DNA from: Sphaerimonospora thailandensis
GTDB taxonomy: Bacteria; Actinomycetota; Actinomycetes; Streptosporangiales; Streptosporangiaceae
Assembly: GCF_016863115.1 (NCBI RefSeq)
Contig: NZ_BOOG01000012.1
Span: 1-64,000, forward strand
Reading direction: 5' to 3'
Length of the DNA: 64,000 nt
The notes under the pieces were generated by a model, which made no database searches, was not told where the DNA came from, and saw only the letters and a list, made by a program, of their open reading frames with translations. The position numbers were made by a program, and so were the translations under genes. Positions 52,216-61,906 of the stretch are shown in pieces; within the stretch, counting starts at the first letter, position 1, and every line of letters starts with the position of its first letter.

Positions 52216-52389
52216 TCACCACGGGAGATCGTCTGTGGTGTCGTCGAGCATGCCCCGCAACTCCTCGGCGAGGGCCTGCCTGGTCATGACCGGTAGCAGC
52301 AGTTCGCCGACGATTTCCGTGGCGGGCACCCAGCGGCGGCGCCGCTCGACCGGGATGGACTTCGCGACGGTGTCATCATCCCCAGCCAT
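52216..52389 (-). CDS. Small hypothetical protein (57 aa)
   Basis: The product MAGDDDTVAKSIPVERRRRW ... MLDDTTDDLPW looks like a small antitoxin or regulator with a basic middle and an acidic end. The ATG at 52389 follows GGAGGAG. It lies just downstream of nuoH on the same strand. No toxin partner is evident. Confidence 0.6.
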   Translation of the reverse strand: MAGDDDTVAKSIPVERRRRWVPATEIVGELLLPVMTRQALAEELRGMLDDTTDDLPW

Positions 52390-52497
52390 CTCTATCCACT
52401 CCTCCCAAAAACCGCCGCGGCATCGTTTCGCAGTGCCCACGCCAGAGTTCCCACCAGCCACCGTAGGACGTCTGCCGTCGGTGGGATGGGCGTTCGG

Positions 52498-53451
52498 TCA
52501 GGTCATGAGGACCTTGGTGGCGCCGGTGAGGGCGAGTTGGAGGAGGGCAAGGGGGACGAGGCCGATCCAGGCGAGTTTCTGCAACTGGTCCTCCCGCAGC
52601 CGGGGATAGCTCACCCGGAGCCAGATCACCACGAACACCAGGGCGAAGACCTTGACGAGCGTCCAGACGGGCCCCGGAAGCAGCGGACCGTGCCAGCCGC
52701 CGAGGAAGAGGACGGTGGTCAGCGCCGACAGCACCACGATCCCGGCGTACTCCGCGAGCATGAACAAGGCGAACCGCAGGCCCGTGTACTCGGTCATCGG
52801 GCCCATGATGATCTCCGACTCGGCGATCGGCATGTCGAACGGCGGCCTGCGCAGCTCCGCCAGCCCGGCGACGAAGAAGACCACCGCACCGATGGCCTGC
52901 CAGGGCAGCCACCACCACCGCCACTGCTCGACGATCCCCTGCAGCGACAGCGTGCCGGCGGCCATCGCCACGCTGGAGGCCGCGAGCACGAGCGGCAGCT
53001 CGTACGACATGAGCTGGGCCGCCGCCCGGATGCCGCCCAGCACGCTGTACTTGTTGGCCGACGCCCACCCCGCCATGATCACGCCGAGCACGCCGATGCT
53101 CATCACGGCCAGCGCGAAGAACAGCCCGGCGTCGAGGTCCACCCCCACCAGCCCGGGGCCGACCGGGATCACGACCATCACCACGAGGTACGGCACGAGC
53201 GCCACGGCCGGCGCGATGGCGAACACCCGTCGGTCGGCGGCGGCCGGGATCACGTCCTCCTTCTGGGCGAACTTGACCCCATCCGCGATGAGCTGCGCCC
53301 ACCCGTGGAAACCCCCGGCGTACATCGGCCCGAGCCGGGACTGCATGTGGGCCATGGCCTTGTGCTCCATCTGCCCGACGATCAGCGGTAGCAGCAGGAA
53401 CGCCGCCACGATGACGGCCAGCCGTACCGCGATGCCGAGCAGGTCAGCCAC
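52498..53451 (-). CDS. nuoH: NADH-quinone oxidoreductase subunit H
   Basis: The 317-aa membrane protein forms the quinone channel entrance. It has eight membrane segments and the conserved loops [40 protein letters not shown] and [17 protein letters not shown] (charged channel). GTG 53451 overlaps the nuoC end by eight bases. Confidence 0.95.
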   Translation of the reverse strand: MADLLGIAVRLAVIVAAFLLLPLIVGQMEHKAMAHMQSRLGPMYAGGFHGWAQLIADGVKFAQKEDVIPAAADRRVFAIAPAVALVPYLVVMVVIPVGPGLVGVDLDAGLFFALAVMSIGVLGVIMAGWASANKYSVLGGIRAAAQLMSYELPLVLAASSVAMAAGTLSLQGIVEQWRWWWLPWQAIGAVVFFVAGLAELRRPPFDMPIAESEIIMGPMTEYTGLRFALFMLAEYAGIVVLSALTTVLFLGGWHGPLLPGPVWTLVKVFALVFVVIWLRVSYPRLREDQLQKLAWIGLVPLALLQLALTGATKVLMT

Positions 53452-54055
53452 CGCCCGCCTGCTCCTCCCCTCGCGCGGGCTCGCGTACGGCTCTCCCGCT
53501 GCCGCCGGCCCAGTCGGCGGGGACGCCAGGCGGCAGCATCTTGCGGCGGCTGGGTGACCCATGACCGGACTCGCCCGGCTCCTTGGCCCCCGGCCAGGCC
53601 TTGGCGACCCGGGCGGCGAGCACGAAGTCCTTGCGCAGCGGATGCCCCTCGAACCCGTCGGGCAGCAGCAGCGGCCGCAGATCGGGGTGGCCGTCGAAGA
53701 CCACGCCGAACATCTCGAACGTCTCCCGCTCGTGCCAGTCGGCTCCGCGGAAGACGCCGGTCGCGGTCGGCAGGCGGGGATCGGCGCGCGGCACCCGTGT
53801 TCTGACCAGCAGGTGCGCCATCGCGACCGGGTCGAAGACGTGCGCCACGACGTGGAAGCCGTCCGGCGGGTCGTCCACGCCCGTCAACCAGTCGAAGAAC
53901 CCGAAGCCCTGAGCCCCGGCGAAGGACAGCATCTCGACCCAGTCGTCCGGCGCCACGTCCACCACGAGCTCGCCGAACGAGTCGGAGAGCTGCACGCGCG
54001 TGCCCGAGCCGTAACGCTCCCGGACCGCAGCCGTAAAAGCGGGCGTGGCGCTCAC
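53444..54055 (-). CDS. nuoC: NADH-quinone oxidoreductase subunit C
   Basis: The 203-aa 30-kDa-subunit homologue has the family signature [20 protein letters not shown] and [18 protein letters not shown]. The C-terminal ~45 residues are Gly/Arg/Pro-rich and unlike NuoC. In complete clusters nuoD would follow; here nuoH does. The start overlaps the nuoB stop (GTGA). Confidence 0.93.
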   Translation of the reverse strand: MSATPAFTAAVRERYGSGTRVQLSDSFGELVVDVAPDDWVEMLSFAGAQGFGFFDWLTGVDDPPDGFHVVAHVFDPVAMAHLLVRTRVPRADPRLPTATGVFRGADWHERETFEMFGVVFDGHPDLRPLLLPDGFEGHPLRKDFVLAARVAKAWPGAKEPGESGHGSPSRRKMLPPGVPADWAGGSGRAVREPARGEEQAGGG

Positions 54056-54570
54056 GATTGCCCGCCCGGCAGGTACCGGTCGCTCAGCGTCTCGTCGGCG
54101 ATCTTCTCCTGGAGCTTCATGATGCCCTGGAGCAGCGCCTCGGGCCGGGGCGGGCAGCCGGGGACGTACACGTCGACCGGGATGATCTGGTCGACGCCCT
54201 TGGTCACGCAGTAGGAGTCCCAGTACGGCCCGCCGGTGTTGGAGCAGGCCCCGAACGAGATGACGTACTTGGGATCGGGCATCTGCTCGTAGAGCCGCTT
54301 GACCGCCGGGGCCATCTTGTCGGTCACCGTCCCGGACACGATCATGAGATCGGCCTGCCTGGGGCCGTTCGCGAACGGGATCACCCCGAACCGGATGAAG
54401 TCATGCCTGCTCATCGACGTCGCGATGAACTCGATGGCGCAGCAGGCCAGGCCGAAGTTGAACACCCACAGCGAATAGCGGCGCCCCCAGTTCAGCACGA
54501 ATTTCATGGGCTTGGGCGCCAGCCGGGATCCGGGCCCGACAGTCGGCGTCGGAAGGTCGCTCACCGCCAT
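54052..54570 (-). CDS. nuoB: NADH-quinone oxidoreductase subunit B
   Basis: The 172-aa subunit binds the terminal cluster N2, with ligands in [18 protein letters not shown] and [13 protein letters not shown]. All four cysteines are kept, so it is capable of binding the cluster. ATG 54570 starts [10 protein letters not shown]; a longer frame upstream has no support. Confidence 0.95.
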   Translation of the reverse strand: MAVSDLPTPTVGPGSRLAPKPMKFVLNWGRRYSLWVFNFGLACCAIEFIATSMSRHDFIRFGVIPFANGPRQADLMIVSGTVTDKMAPAVKRLYEQMPDPKYVISFGACSNTGGPYWDSYCVTKGVDQIIPVDVYVPGCPPRPEALLQGIMKLQEKIADETLSDRYLPGGQS

Positions 54571-54629
54571 ATCCTCATTCTGCTCTTCCGGCGGGCCTCC
54601 CGGCGAATGGCCGTGCCCGGTACGGACCG

Positions 54630-55001
54630 TCAGGTCCAGGTGAGCACCCGCTTCCGCCAGGCGTACAGGATGCCGAGGGCGATGAAGCCCAGGAAGACGA
54701 ACATCTCCACGAGGGTGGCCATGCCGTACCCGGGCGCGGCGAAGATCGTGGCCCAGGGGAAGAGGAAGACCGCGTCGACCGCGAAGACCACGTAGAGATA
54801 GGTGAAGACGTAGTAGCGGATCTGCGACTGCGCCCATCCCTCGCCGACGGGATCGATCCCGCATTCGTAGGTGAGCAGTTTCTCCGGCGTCGGCCGGTGC
54901 GGCCGGAGGGCGCGATTGGCCAGCAGTCCCCCAGCGAAGATCGCCACGCCGATGAGGAGTAGGACCGCGACCACGGCATATGACCCGAAATACTCGCCCA
55001 C
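54630..55001 (-). CDS. nuoA: NADH-quinone oxidoreductase subunit A
   Basis: The 123-aa subunit has three membrane helices and the signature [20 protein letters not shown] (the Cys-containing loop near the quinone channel) and [12 protein letters not shown]. It is the first gene of the nuoABCH block, 27 bp downstream of the aminotransferase gene. Confidence 0.95.
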   Translation of the reverse strand: MGEYFGSYAVVAVLLLIGVAIFAGGLLANRALRPHRPTPEKLLTYECGIDPVGEGWAQSQIRYYVFTYLYVVFAVDAVFLFPWATIFAAPGYGMATLVEMFVFLGFIALGILYAWRKRVLTWT

Positions 55002-55028
55002 AGACCGATGGTAGTCGCCGGGATCCAG

Positions 55029-56381
55029 TCAGGAGATGCGGCGTGGGGCCGCGTAACGCCGCAGCGTGGGAGCCACCGGACGGCCCTCCAGAAAGCGGTC
55101 CACGCTGCCTTCTTCGAGAGCCTTGCGATAGACCGTCATGGCCTCCCGCGTCGCCATCAGGGTGCGCTGAATGTCGTCAGGGGTGTGCGCCGCGGACACG
55201 ACGAAGTTCTGGCCGAGCACGCCGTGCCTGAGCAGTTCCTGCATGAAGAGGGTTCGGAAGGGTTGGGAGGGCGAGCCGTCGGCGTCCTTCGTCGTGAACA
55301 GCAGGCAGGACGGCCTGCCGATGGCCGCGACGTGGTCGTTCACGCCCAGTTCCCCGGCCGCCGCGTTGACGCCCTCTGCGAGCGCCCGGCCGCGCTGTTC
55401 CATCGTGCCGATCGGGTCGCCTTCCGTGTAGGCCCGCACGACCGCACGCAGCGCCGCCAGAGACACGCTCTCCGGGCCGTGCGTGGTGGACAGCAGGAAC
55501 ACCCTTGGCTGGTCCGTACGCAGGCCGCCCAACTCCATGAGCTCTCTGCGCCCGGCCAACGCCGAGATCGGGAAGCCGTTGCCGATGGCCTTGCCCCAGC
55601 ACGACAGATCGGGTCGCACGCCATAGAGGGCCTGGGCCCCGCCGGCGGACCAGCGGAGCCCAGTGATCATCTCATCGAAGATCAGGACTGCGCCGTGCCG
55701 GTCGCACAACTCACGGACACCTTCAAGGAAACCAGGGGCCGGTTCGGCGGTCGCGGTGGCCGCCTCGAGGATCACGCAGGCGATCCGCCCCTCGTGCGCC
55801 CCGAACTGCTCGCGCAGCGACTCGAGGTCGTTGTAACGGAAACGGACGGTGAGCTCCCGCACCGCCATGGGCACCCCGGCGTTCATCTCGAGAGCTCCGA
55901 CGAACCAGTCGTGGATCGAGAAGAAGGGCTGCTCGCAGACCGCGACGAGATCCCGGCCGGTCGCCGCCCGGGCCAACCGGATGGCAGCAGAAGTGCTGTC
56001 TGATCCGTTCTTGCAGAACTTCACCATGTCCGCGCCCGGCACCAGGCCCAGGAAATCCTCCGCCGCCGCCAGCTCCAACTCTGTCGGCCGGGTGAAGCTC
56101 AGCCCATCGTCGAGAACGGCACGGACCGCGTCCAGGACCGGCCGATAGGCGTGGCCGAGCGTGACGGAGCGCAGGCCCATGTTGTACTCGACGAAACAGT
56201 TGCCGTCCGCGTCCCAGACCTTCGCCCCCTGGCCGCGCACCAGCACCGGAGTCATGCCCTCCGGGTATTGATCGGAGCCGCGGGCATAGGTATGCGCCCC
56301 TCCCGGAACCCGTTCGTGCAGACGGCGTTGCAGCACCTCAGATCGTTCGAAGCTGGACAGAATCTTCTGATCTCGCATCAT
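55029..56381 (-). CDS. Class III aminotransferase, glutamate-1-semialdehyde aminomutase-like
   Basis: The 450-aa PLP enzyme has the GSA-aminomutase/class III fold: [38 protein letters not shown] (phosphate-binding GSD), [13 protein letters not shown] and Lys264 in [11 protein letters not shown], which binds PLP. Unlike HemL it may act on a sugar or another amine. The order with the epimerase and glycosyltransferase beyond korAB hints at glycan synthesis. It runs in the same direction as nuoABCH, 27 bp upstream, and could share a transcript. Confidence 0.88.
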   Translation of the reverse strand: MMRDQKILSSFERSEVLQRRLHERVPGGAHTYARGSDQYPEGMTPVLVRGQGAKVWDADGNCFVEYNMGLRSVTLGHAYRPVLDAVRAVLDDGLSFTRPTELELAAAEDFLGLVPGADMVKFCKNGSDSTSAAIRLARAATGRDLVAVCEQPFFSIHDWFVGALEMNAGVPMAVRELTVRFRYNDLESLREQFGAHEGRIACVILEAATATAEPAPGFLEGVRELCDRHGAVLIFDEMITGLRWSAGGAQALYGVRPDLSCWGKAIGNGFPISALAGRRELMELGGLRTDQPRVFLLSTTHGPESVSLAALRAVVRAYTEGDPIGTMEQRGRALAEGVNAAAGELGVNDHVAAIGRPSCLLFTTKDADGSPSQPFRTLFMQELLRHGVLGQNFVVSAAHTPDDIQRTLMATREAMTVYRKALEEGSVDRFLEGRPVAPTLRRYAAPRRIS

Positions 56382-56911
56382 CCAAGACTAGGGACCGGCC
56401 TCGACCTGCACCACAAACTGTGGGAACACGGCTTGCGGTTGACTCGGTGGGAGCGCGCCGGATCAACGGTCCGTACGGCTCGGCCCGTCATGGAGTGGCC
56501 ACTCCTCTACGAGTCGATCACTCACCGGAACAGCCCCGACACTCACCGGAAGCGGCGATCCCAAAGAGTGGGCAATGAGGGACCGAGGTCGGCCTCCCGC
56601 ATATAGTTGAGGATCGTGACCCGGAAGACGCTCTTCGCTCGCTTGCACGTCGACCTGTGCCGGCTCGCGGCGGGGCTGTGTCGCCCGGACGGCCCGCGAG
56701 CTTGATATGGCCGCCGACCTCGGTCCAGCCACAAACAGGGCGTCAGATGCGGGATCCGAACCCGCCTCCCCCCTGAGCGGCAAGCCCCGATAGTACGCAC
56801 GTCAATGTTCGCACGATGGAAAACAAGGCGTGGCCCCGATGGATCTAGCATGGATATAGGAACGCGTGCCGGGCAGGGCGGCCCGGGCGTGTCGAGGAGG
56901 ATTGAGGAGCT
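56382..56911. other. Divergent intergenic region between the aminotransferase and korA
   Basis: About 530 bp without a credible gene. A near-perfect T-arm-like GCGGG-ATCCGAA-CCCGC (56749-56765) is present but no rest of a tRNA is found. Two copies of ACTCACCGGAA lie near 56520-56550. GAGGAGGATTGAGGAG (56893-56908) is the ribosome-binding region of korA. It should contain the promoters of both genes. Confidence 0.5.
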
Positions 56912-58771
56912 GTGACCAAGCAGGTTCAGCAACTCGACCGCGTGATCATCCGGTTCGCGGGTGACTCCGGCGACGGGATGCAGCTCACAGGTGATCGGTT
57001 CACAGCGGAGACGGCTCAGTTCGGCAACGACCTGTCGACGCTTCCCAACTTCCCGGCGGAGATCCGGGCTCCCGCGGGCACGCTGCCCGGGGTGTCGAGC
57101 TTCCAACTCCACTTCGCCGACCACGACATCCTGACCCCCGGGGACGCGCCGAACGTCCTGGTCGCGATGAACCCGGCGGCGTTGAAGGCCAACCTGTCGG
57201 ACCTGCCGCGCGGGGCGGACATCATCGCCAACACCGATGAGTTCACCAAGCGCAATCTGACCAAGGTGGGGTACGACGGCAACCCGCTGGAGGACGACTC
57301 GCTGGCCGAGTGGCGTCTGCACGCGGTGCCGCTGACCTCGCTGACGGTCAAGGCGCTCGAAGGCTTCGACGTGTCCAAGAAGGACGCCGAGCGGGCCAAG
57401 AACATGTTCGCGCTCGGGTTGCTGTCGTGGCTGTACAACCGGCCGACCGAGGGGACGCTCGCGTTCCTGGAGGCGAAGTTCGCCAAGAAGCCCGAGATCG
57501 CCAAGGCGAACATCGCGGCGTTCCAGGCGGGGTGGAACTACGGCGAGACCACCGAGTCGTTCTCGGTGTCGTACGAGGTCAAGCCGGCCCGGCTCAAGGC
57601 GGGCGTGTACCGGAACATCTCCGGCAACCTGGCGTTGGCCTACGGGCTGGTCGCGGCGTCGGTGCAGGCGAAGCTGCCGCTGTTCCTCGGCTCGTATCCG
57701 ATCACTCCGGCCTCCGACATCCTGCACGAGCTGTCCAGGCACAAGCGGTTCGGCGTACGGACCTTCCAGGCCGAGGACGAGATCGCCGGGGTCGGCGCCG
57801 CCCTTGGGGCGTCGTTCGGCGGGTCGCTGGGCGTGACCACCACCTCCGGCCCGGGAGTGGCGCTGAAGGCCGAGACCGTCGGCCTTGCGGTGGCGACCGA
57901 GCTGCCGCTGGTCATCGTGGACGTGCAGCGGGCCGGCCCGAGCACGGGGATGCCGACCAAGACCGAGCAGACCGACCTGCTGATGGCGATGTTCGGCCGC
58001 AACGGTGAGTCGCCGGTGCCGGTGCTGGCCCCGGCCACCCCGGCGGACTGCTTCCACATGGCGGTCGAGGCGGCGCGGATCGCGCTGAAGTACCGCACGC
58101 CGGTGATGCTGCTGTCGGACGGGTACCTGGCCAACGGGTCCGAGCCCTGGCGCATCCCCGAGGTCGACGAACTGCCCGACATCTCGGTGGAGTTCGCGAC
58201 CGAGCCGAACGGCGAGGACGGCACGACCTATCTGCCGTTCCAGCGCGACCCGGACACGTTGGCGCGTCCGTGGGCGGTGCCCGGGACCGCCGGGTTGGAG
58301 CACCGGATCGGCGGCATCGAGAAGGCCGACGGGTCGGGGAACATCTCCTACGATCCGGACAACCACGATCGGATGGTCCACCTGCGTCAGGCCAAGATCG
58401 ACGGGATCGACGTGCCCGACCTTGCCGTGGACGACCCCGACGGGGACGCCCGCGTGCTCGTGCTCGGCTGGGGCTCGACGTACGGCTCGATCGCGGCAGG
58501 AGTACGGCGGGCCCGCGCGGCCGGGCACAAGGTCGCCCAGGCCCATCTGCGGCATCTGAACCCGCTGCCGGCCAACACCGGCGAGGTTCTGCGCGCCTAC
58601 GACAAGGTGCTGCTGCCGGAGATCAACCTCGGTCAGCTCGCCATGCTGCTGCGGGCCCGGTTCCTGGTCGATGTGATCAGCTACAACCGGGTGCGCGGGC
58701 TTCCGTTCAAGGCCGAAGAGCTCGCCGGCGTGATCAGCGACGTCATCGGGGACGTGATCGAAAGTGACTGA
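56912..58771 (+). CDS. korA: 2-oxoacid:ferredoxin oxidoreductase subunit alpha (fused gamma-alpha)
   Basis: The 619-aa subunit joins the gamma domain (RFAGDSGDGMQLTGDRFTAE in residues ~13-32) to the alpha domain with SYPITPASDILHELS, FQAEDEIAGVGAALGASFGG and TTTSGPGVALKAETVGLA. Together with KorB it decarboxylates 2-oxoglutarate (or other 2-oxoacids) to the acyl-CoA and reduces ferredoxin. No NADH is made, so electrons could go to the partial complex I next door. The stop overlaps korB by eight bases. Confidence 0.95.
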   Translation: MTKQVQQLDRVIIRFAGDSGDGMQLTGDRFTAETAQFGNDLSTLPNFPAEIRAPAGTLPGVSSFQLHFADHDILTPGDAPNVLVAMNPAALKANLSDLPRGADIIANTDEFTKRNLTKVGYDGNPLEDDSLAEWRLHAVPLTSLTVKALEGFDVSKKDAERAKNMFALGLLSWLYNRPTEGTLAFLEAKFAKKPEIAKANIAAFQAGWNYGETTESFSVSYEVKPARLKAGVYRNISGNLALAYGLVAASVQAKLPLFLGSYPITPASDILHELSRHKRFGVRTFQAEDEIAGVGAALGASFGGSLGVTTTSGPGVALKAETVGLAVATELPLVIVDVQRAGPSTGMPTKTEQTDLLMAMFGRNGESPVPVLAPATPADCFHMAVEAARIALKYRTPVMLLSDGYLANGSEPWRIPEVDELPDISVEFATEPNGEDGTTYLPFQRDPDTLARPWAVPGTAGLEHRIGGIEKADGSGNISYDPDNHDRMVHLRQAKIDGIDVPDLAVDDPDGDARVLVLGWGSTYGSIAAGVRRARAAGHKVAQAHLRHLNPLPANTGEVLRAYDKVLLPEINLGQLAMLLRARFLVDVISYNRVRGLPFKAEELAGVISDVIGDVIESD

Positions 58772-59840
58772 AATCCACAACGGCAACGGGGGCCTGAACG
58801 GCAAGGGCCTGGCCCTGGTGCCCCGCAGTGAGGCCAAGCAGACGCTGAAGGACTTCAAGTCCGACCAGGAGGTCCGCTGGTGCCCCGGCTGCGGCGACTA
58901 CGCCATCCTGGCGGCGGTGCAGTCGTTCCTGCCCGAGCTCGGACTCAAGCGCGAGAACATCGTGTTCGTCTCCGGGATCGGCTGCTCCTCACGTTTCCCG
59001 TACTACCTGAACACCTACGGCATCCACTCCATCCACGGCCGCGCTCCGGCCATCGCGACCGGGTTGGCGGCCTCCCGGCCGGACCTGTCGGTGTGGGTGA
59101 TCACCGGGGACGGCGACTCGCTGTCGATCGGCGGCAACCACCTGATCCACGCGCTGCGCCGCAACGTCAACCTCAACATCCTGCTGTTCAACAACCGGAT
59201 CTACGGGCTGACCAAGGGGCAGTACTCTCCGACCAGCGAGGTCGGGAAGATCACAAAGTCGACCCCGATGGGATCGCTGGACAAGCCGTTCAACCCGATC
59301 TCCCTGGCGCTGGGGTCCGAGGCCTCCTTCGTGGCCCGGACCATCGATTCGGACCGCAAGCACCTGCAGGGCGTGCTGCGGGAGGCGACCGCCCACCGGG
59401 GCGCCTCGCTGGTGGAGATCTACCAGAACTGCAACATCTTCAACGACAACGCCTTCGAAGCGCTGAAGGACCCCGCCACCCGCGACGACATCACCGTCAA
59501 GCTCGAGCACGGGCAGCCGATCGTCTTCGGCACCGGTGACAACGAGAAGGCGGTACGGCTGTCGCCGACCGGCGGGGTCGAGGTCGTACGCCGAGCCGAC
59601 ATCGCCGACAGCGAGATCCTGATCCACGACGCGCACAACCCCGACCCGTCGGTGGCGTTCGCACTGTCGCGGCTGGACGACCCGGCGTTCGAGCACGTGC
59701 CGATCGGGATCTTCCGCTCGGTCGACCGTCCCGCCTACGACCAGCTCCTCAACGAGCAGGTCGACACCGCCATCGCCGCCAAGGGTCCCGGCAGCCTCGC
59801 CGGCCTGCTCCACTCCGGCGACACCTGGCAGATCAACTAA
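58764..59840 (+). CDS. korB: 2-oxoacid:ferredoxin oxidoreductase subunit beta
   Basis: The 358-aa subunit binds TPP and a 4Fe-4S cluster: RWCPGCGDYAILAAVQ and SGIGCSSRFPYY (cluster cysteines), VITGDGDSLSIGGNHLIH and FNNRIYGLTKGQYSPTS (TPP/Mg). It pairs with KorA. A very strong terminator follows immediately. Confidence 0.95.
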   Translation: MTEIHNGNGGLNGKGLALVPRSEAKQTLKDFKSDQEVRWCPGCGDYAILAAVQSFLPELGLKRENIVFVSGIGCSSRFPYYLNTYGIHSIHGRAPAIATGLAASRPDLSVWVITGDGDSLSIGGNHLIHALRRNVNLNILLFNNRIYGLTKGQYSPTSEVGKITKSTPMGSLDKPFNPISLALGSEASFVARTIDSDRKHLQGVLREATAHRGASLVEIYQNCNIFNDNAFEALKDPATRDDITVKLEHGQPIVFGTGDNEKAVRLSPTGGVEVVRRADIADSEILIHDAHNPDPSVAFALSRLDDPAFEHVPIGIFRSVDRPAYDQLLNEQVDTAIAAKGPGSLAGLLHSGDTWQIN

Positions 59841-59844
59841 CCGA

Positions 59845-59884
59845 CCGCCCCCTCGCGATCTTGCGAGAACTCGCGAGGGGGCGG
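59845..59884 (+). terminator. Strong hairpin terminator after korB
   Basis: CCGCCCCCTCGCGA (59845-59858) pairs perfectly over 14 bp with TCGCGAGGGGGCGG (59871-59884), 4 nt after the korB stop codon. A related TTGCGAGAAC lies in the loop. No U tract follows. Confidence 0.85.
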
Positions 59885-59998
59885 CGACATGCGCATAGAC
59901 TCGCATTTCCGCAAGATCACGAGATGAGTTCGGGCAGGTCGAAGCGGACCTCTGCGAGAAACTACAAGATCACGCAGGGGAGGAGGGGGTGCGCTGCC

Positions 59999-60940
59999 GT
60001 GAGCACCGCCGGGCGGGAAGAAGTCTGGGCGGGAACGCGGACGCTGGTGACGGGCGCGACCGGTTTCATCGGCTTCCACCTGATGCGACAGCTCGCCTCG
60101 CTCGGCGCCGAGATCCACGCGGTGAGCCGTCGGCCCCCCGAGCGGGCGGAGTTCGGAGAGATCTGGCACCGCGCAGATCTACGCAGCGCTGACGCTACCC
60201 TGGAGATCTTCGGGGTCGCGCGTCCGGATGTGGTGTTCCACCTGGCCAGCGAGGTGAACGGAGCCCGGGACCCCCGCGTTGTGCTGCCGACACTGGAGCA
60301 CAACCTGATCAGCACGGTCAACGTGCTCGGTGCGGCGATCGCCCGGCCGGACGTCCGACTGCTGCTGTGCGGGTCGAGCGAGGAGCCGCGACTGGCCAAC
60401 GGCCACTCGCCGCCACCCTCGCCCTACGCGATGGCCAAGTGGGCGGCGACCGGCTACGCCCAGCTGTTCCAGCGGCTGTGGAATGTGCCGATCACGATCC
60501 TGCGGCCCACCATGGTGTACGGCCCCGGCCAGCAGGACACGACGAAGCTGGTGCCGTACGTGACGCTCGCGCTGCTGCGCGGCGAGGAGCCTCGGCTCAC
60601 CAGCGGGGCGAAGCTGGTCGACTGGGTGTATGTCGACGACGTGGTCGACGCGTTCGTGACGGCGGCCCGGAGCGATGGGGCGGTCGGCCAGATCTTCGAC
60701 ATCGGCACGGGAACCCGGGTCTCCGTCAGGGAGACGGTGGAACTGCTCTTCCACCTCGCCGGGCGCACGCGGGCACCCGAATTCGGCGCGGTCCCCGACC
60801 GCCCGCATGACATCGCCCAGACCGCCGACCTCGAGCCCGTGGCGAAGGCGTTGGGGGGCTGGCGTCCCGCCGTCGGCCTTGAGGAGGGCCTGAAGCGAAC
60901 TTTCTCCTGGTACGCCCGGGAGGCAGACGGGAAAAGGTAA
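59999..60940 (+). CDS. NAD-dependent nucleotide-sugar epimerase/dehydratase
   Basis: The 313-aa extended SDR has the NAD loop GATGFIG (residues 19-25) and the catalytic Ser126 (CGSSEE), Tyr143 and Lys147 in SPYAMAKW. ILRPTMVYGPGQQDTTKLVP and DWVYVDDVVDAF are typical of sugar epimerases/dehydratases and related NDP-sugar reductases. The substrate cannot be named. GTG 59999 follows a GGGGAGGAGGGGG run. It opens the glycan-like gene group on the + strand. Confidence 0.9.
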   Translation: MSTAGREEVWAGTRTLVTGATGFIGFHLMRQLASLGAEIHAVSRRPPERAEFGEIWHRADLRSADATLEIFGVARPDVVFHLASEVNGARDPRVVLPTLEHNLISTVNVLGAAIARPDVRLLLCGSSEEPRLANGHSPPPSPYAMAKWAATGYAQLFQRLWNVPITILRPTMVYGPGQQDTTKLVPYVTLALLRGEEPRLTSGAKLVDWVYVDDVVDAFVTAARSDGAVGQIFDIGTGTRVSVRETVELLFHLAGRTRAPEFGAVPDRPHDIAQTADLEPVAKALGGWRPAVGLEEGLKRTFSWYAREADGKR

Positions 60941-60970
60941 CAAAGAAAGGGAACGAGCGATAACTGTAGT

Positions 60971-61852
60971 GTGACCGTCACCTTCTCGAATCCTCGCTTC
61001 GATGACACGGAACGCCGGACGCGCCTTTACGGCGGTCAGGTGTTCCTCTATTCGGCCGTTCCGGAATCCCTCGCCCTGATCGAGTTCGCCCGGGGTCTGA
61101 TCGTCGAGGCCTTCGACGGGTTGGACCCGGAGACCGCGCAGTACGAGATGCCCGTCGAGAAGTTCGCCGCCATCTTGGCCGATCTCAAACCCAGGTTTAT
61201 TCACCATCCCACGTCAAAGGAACTACTTCAGGCACTACTGGTTTCTTTTGGCTGCAATCCCGACAAAACGTATTTCGACGTCCCCCGGATGCGTTCGTCC
61301 ACGTCGGACGACTACCTCACCACCGGCATCGCCTACGCCTTCCATCCGCACCGCGACACGTGGTACTCGGCACCGCTGTGCCAGGTCAACTGGTGGATCC
61401 CCATCTTCGACGTGGTGCCGGAGAACGTGATGACCTTCCACCCGCGTTACTGGGACACCCCGGTGAAGAACGGCTCACATCGCTACGACTACTACGAGTG
61501 GAATCGCACCAGCCGGTTCAACGCCGCCCAACACATCGGCAAGGACACCAGGGAGCAGCCCAAACCGGAAGAGCCGGTCGAGCTGGAACCCCGGGTCACG
61601 CTCGTCCCCGAGCGGGGCGGCGTCATGATCTTCTCCGGCAACCAACTCCACTCCTCGGTGCCGAACACCTCGGGGAAGACCCGGTTCAGCATCGACTTCC
61701 GCACCGTTCATCTGGACGACGTGGTCGCCAGGCGTGAGGCGCCCAACGTCGACTGCGCGTGCACCGGCACCACGCTCCGTGACTTCCTGCGCGTCCGTGA
61801 CCTGGAGCGGATGCCCGAGGACGTGGCGCTCGCGTACGAGGGGAACACGTGA
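60971..61852 (+). CDS. Fe(II)/2-oxoglutarate-dependent oxygenase, phytanoyl-CoA dioxygenase-like
   Basis: The 293-aa protein has the facial triad His127-x-Asp129 in FHPHRDTWYS and His227 in SGNQLHSSVP, with Arg238 (KTRFSIDFR) to hold the 2-oxoglutarate. The Trp/Tyr-rich middle (QVNWWIPIFDVVPENVMTFH, HRYDYYEWNRTSRF) may bind substrate. Hydroxylation of a sugar, lipid or amino acid in the glycan pathway is possible. The GTG start lies 30 bp beyond the epimerase gene. Confidence 0.88.
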   Translation: MTVTFSNPRFDDTERRTRLYGGQVFLYSAVPESLALIEFARGLIVEAFDGLDPETAQYEMPVEKFAAILADLKPRFIHHPTSKELLQALLVSFGCNPDKTYFDVPRMRSSTSDDYLTTGIAYAFHPHRDTWYSAPLCQVNWWIPIFDVVPENVMTFHPRYWDTPVKNGSHRYDYYEWNRTSRFNAAQHIGKDTREQPKPEEPVELEPRVTLVPERGGVMIFSGNQLHSSVPNTSGKTRFSIDFRTVHLDDVVARREAPNVDCACTGTTLRDFLRVRDLERMPEDVALAYEGNT

Positions 61853-61906
61853 CGCCCGCCGGACAAGGCTTACGGAAGCGCTCCCGATGCCCTCCGCCGA
61901 CGGGCG

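Noticed and set aside
56749-56765. T-arm-like hairpin (possible tRNA fragment)
   Set aside because: Only the T arm is present; no acceptor or anticodon arm could be drawn around it.
56543-58858. Open frame of 771 codons on the minus strand
   Set aside because: Opposite strand of korA, which has unambiguous motifs.
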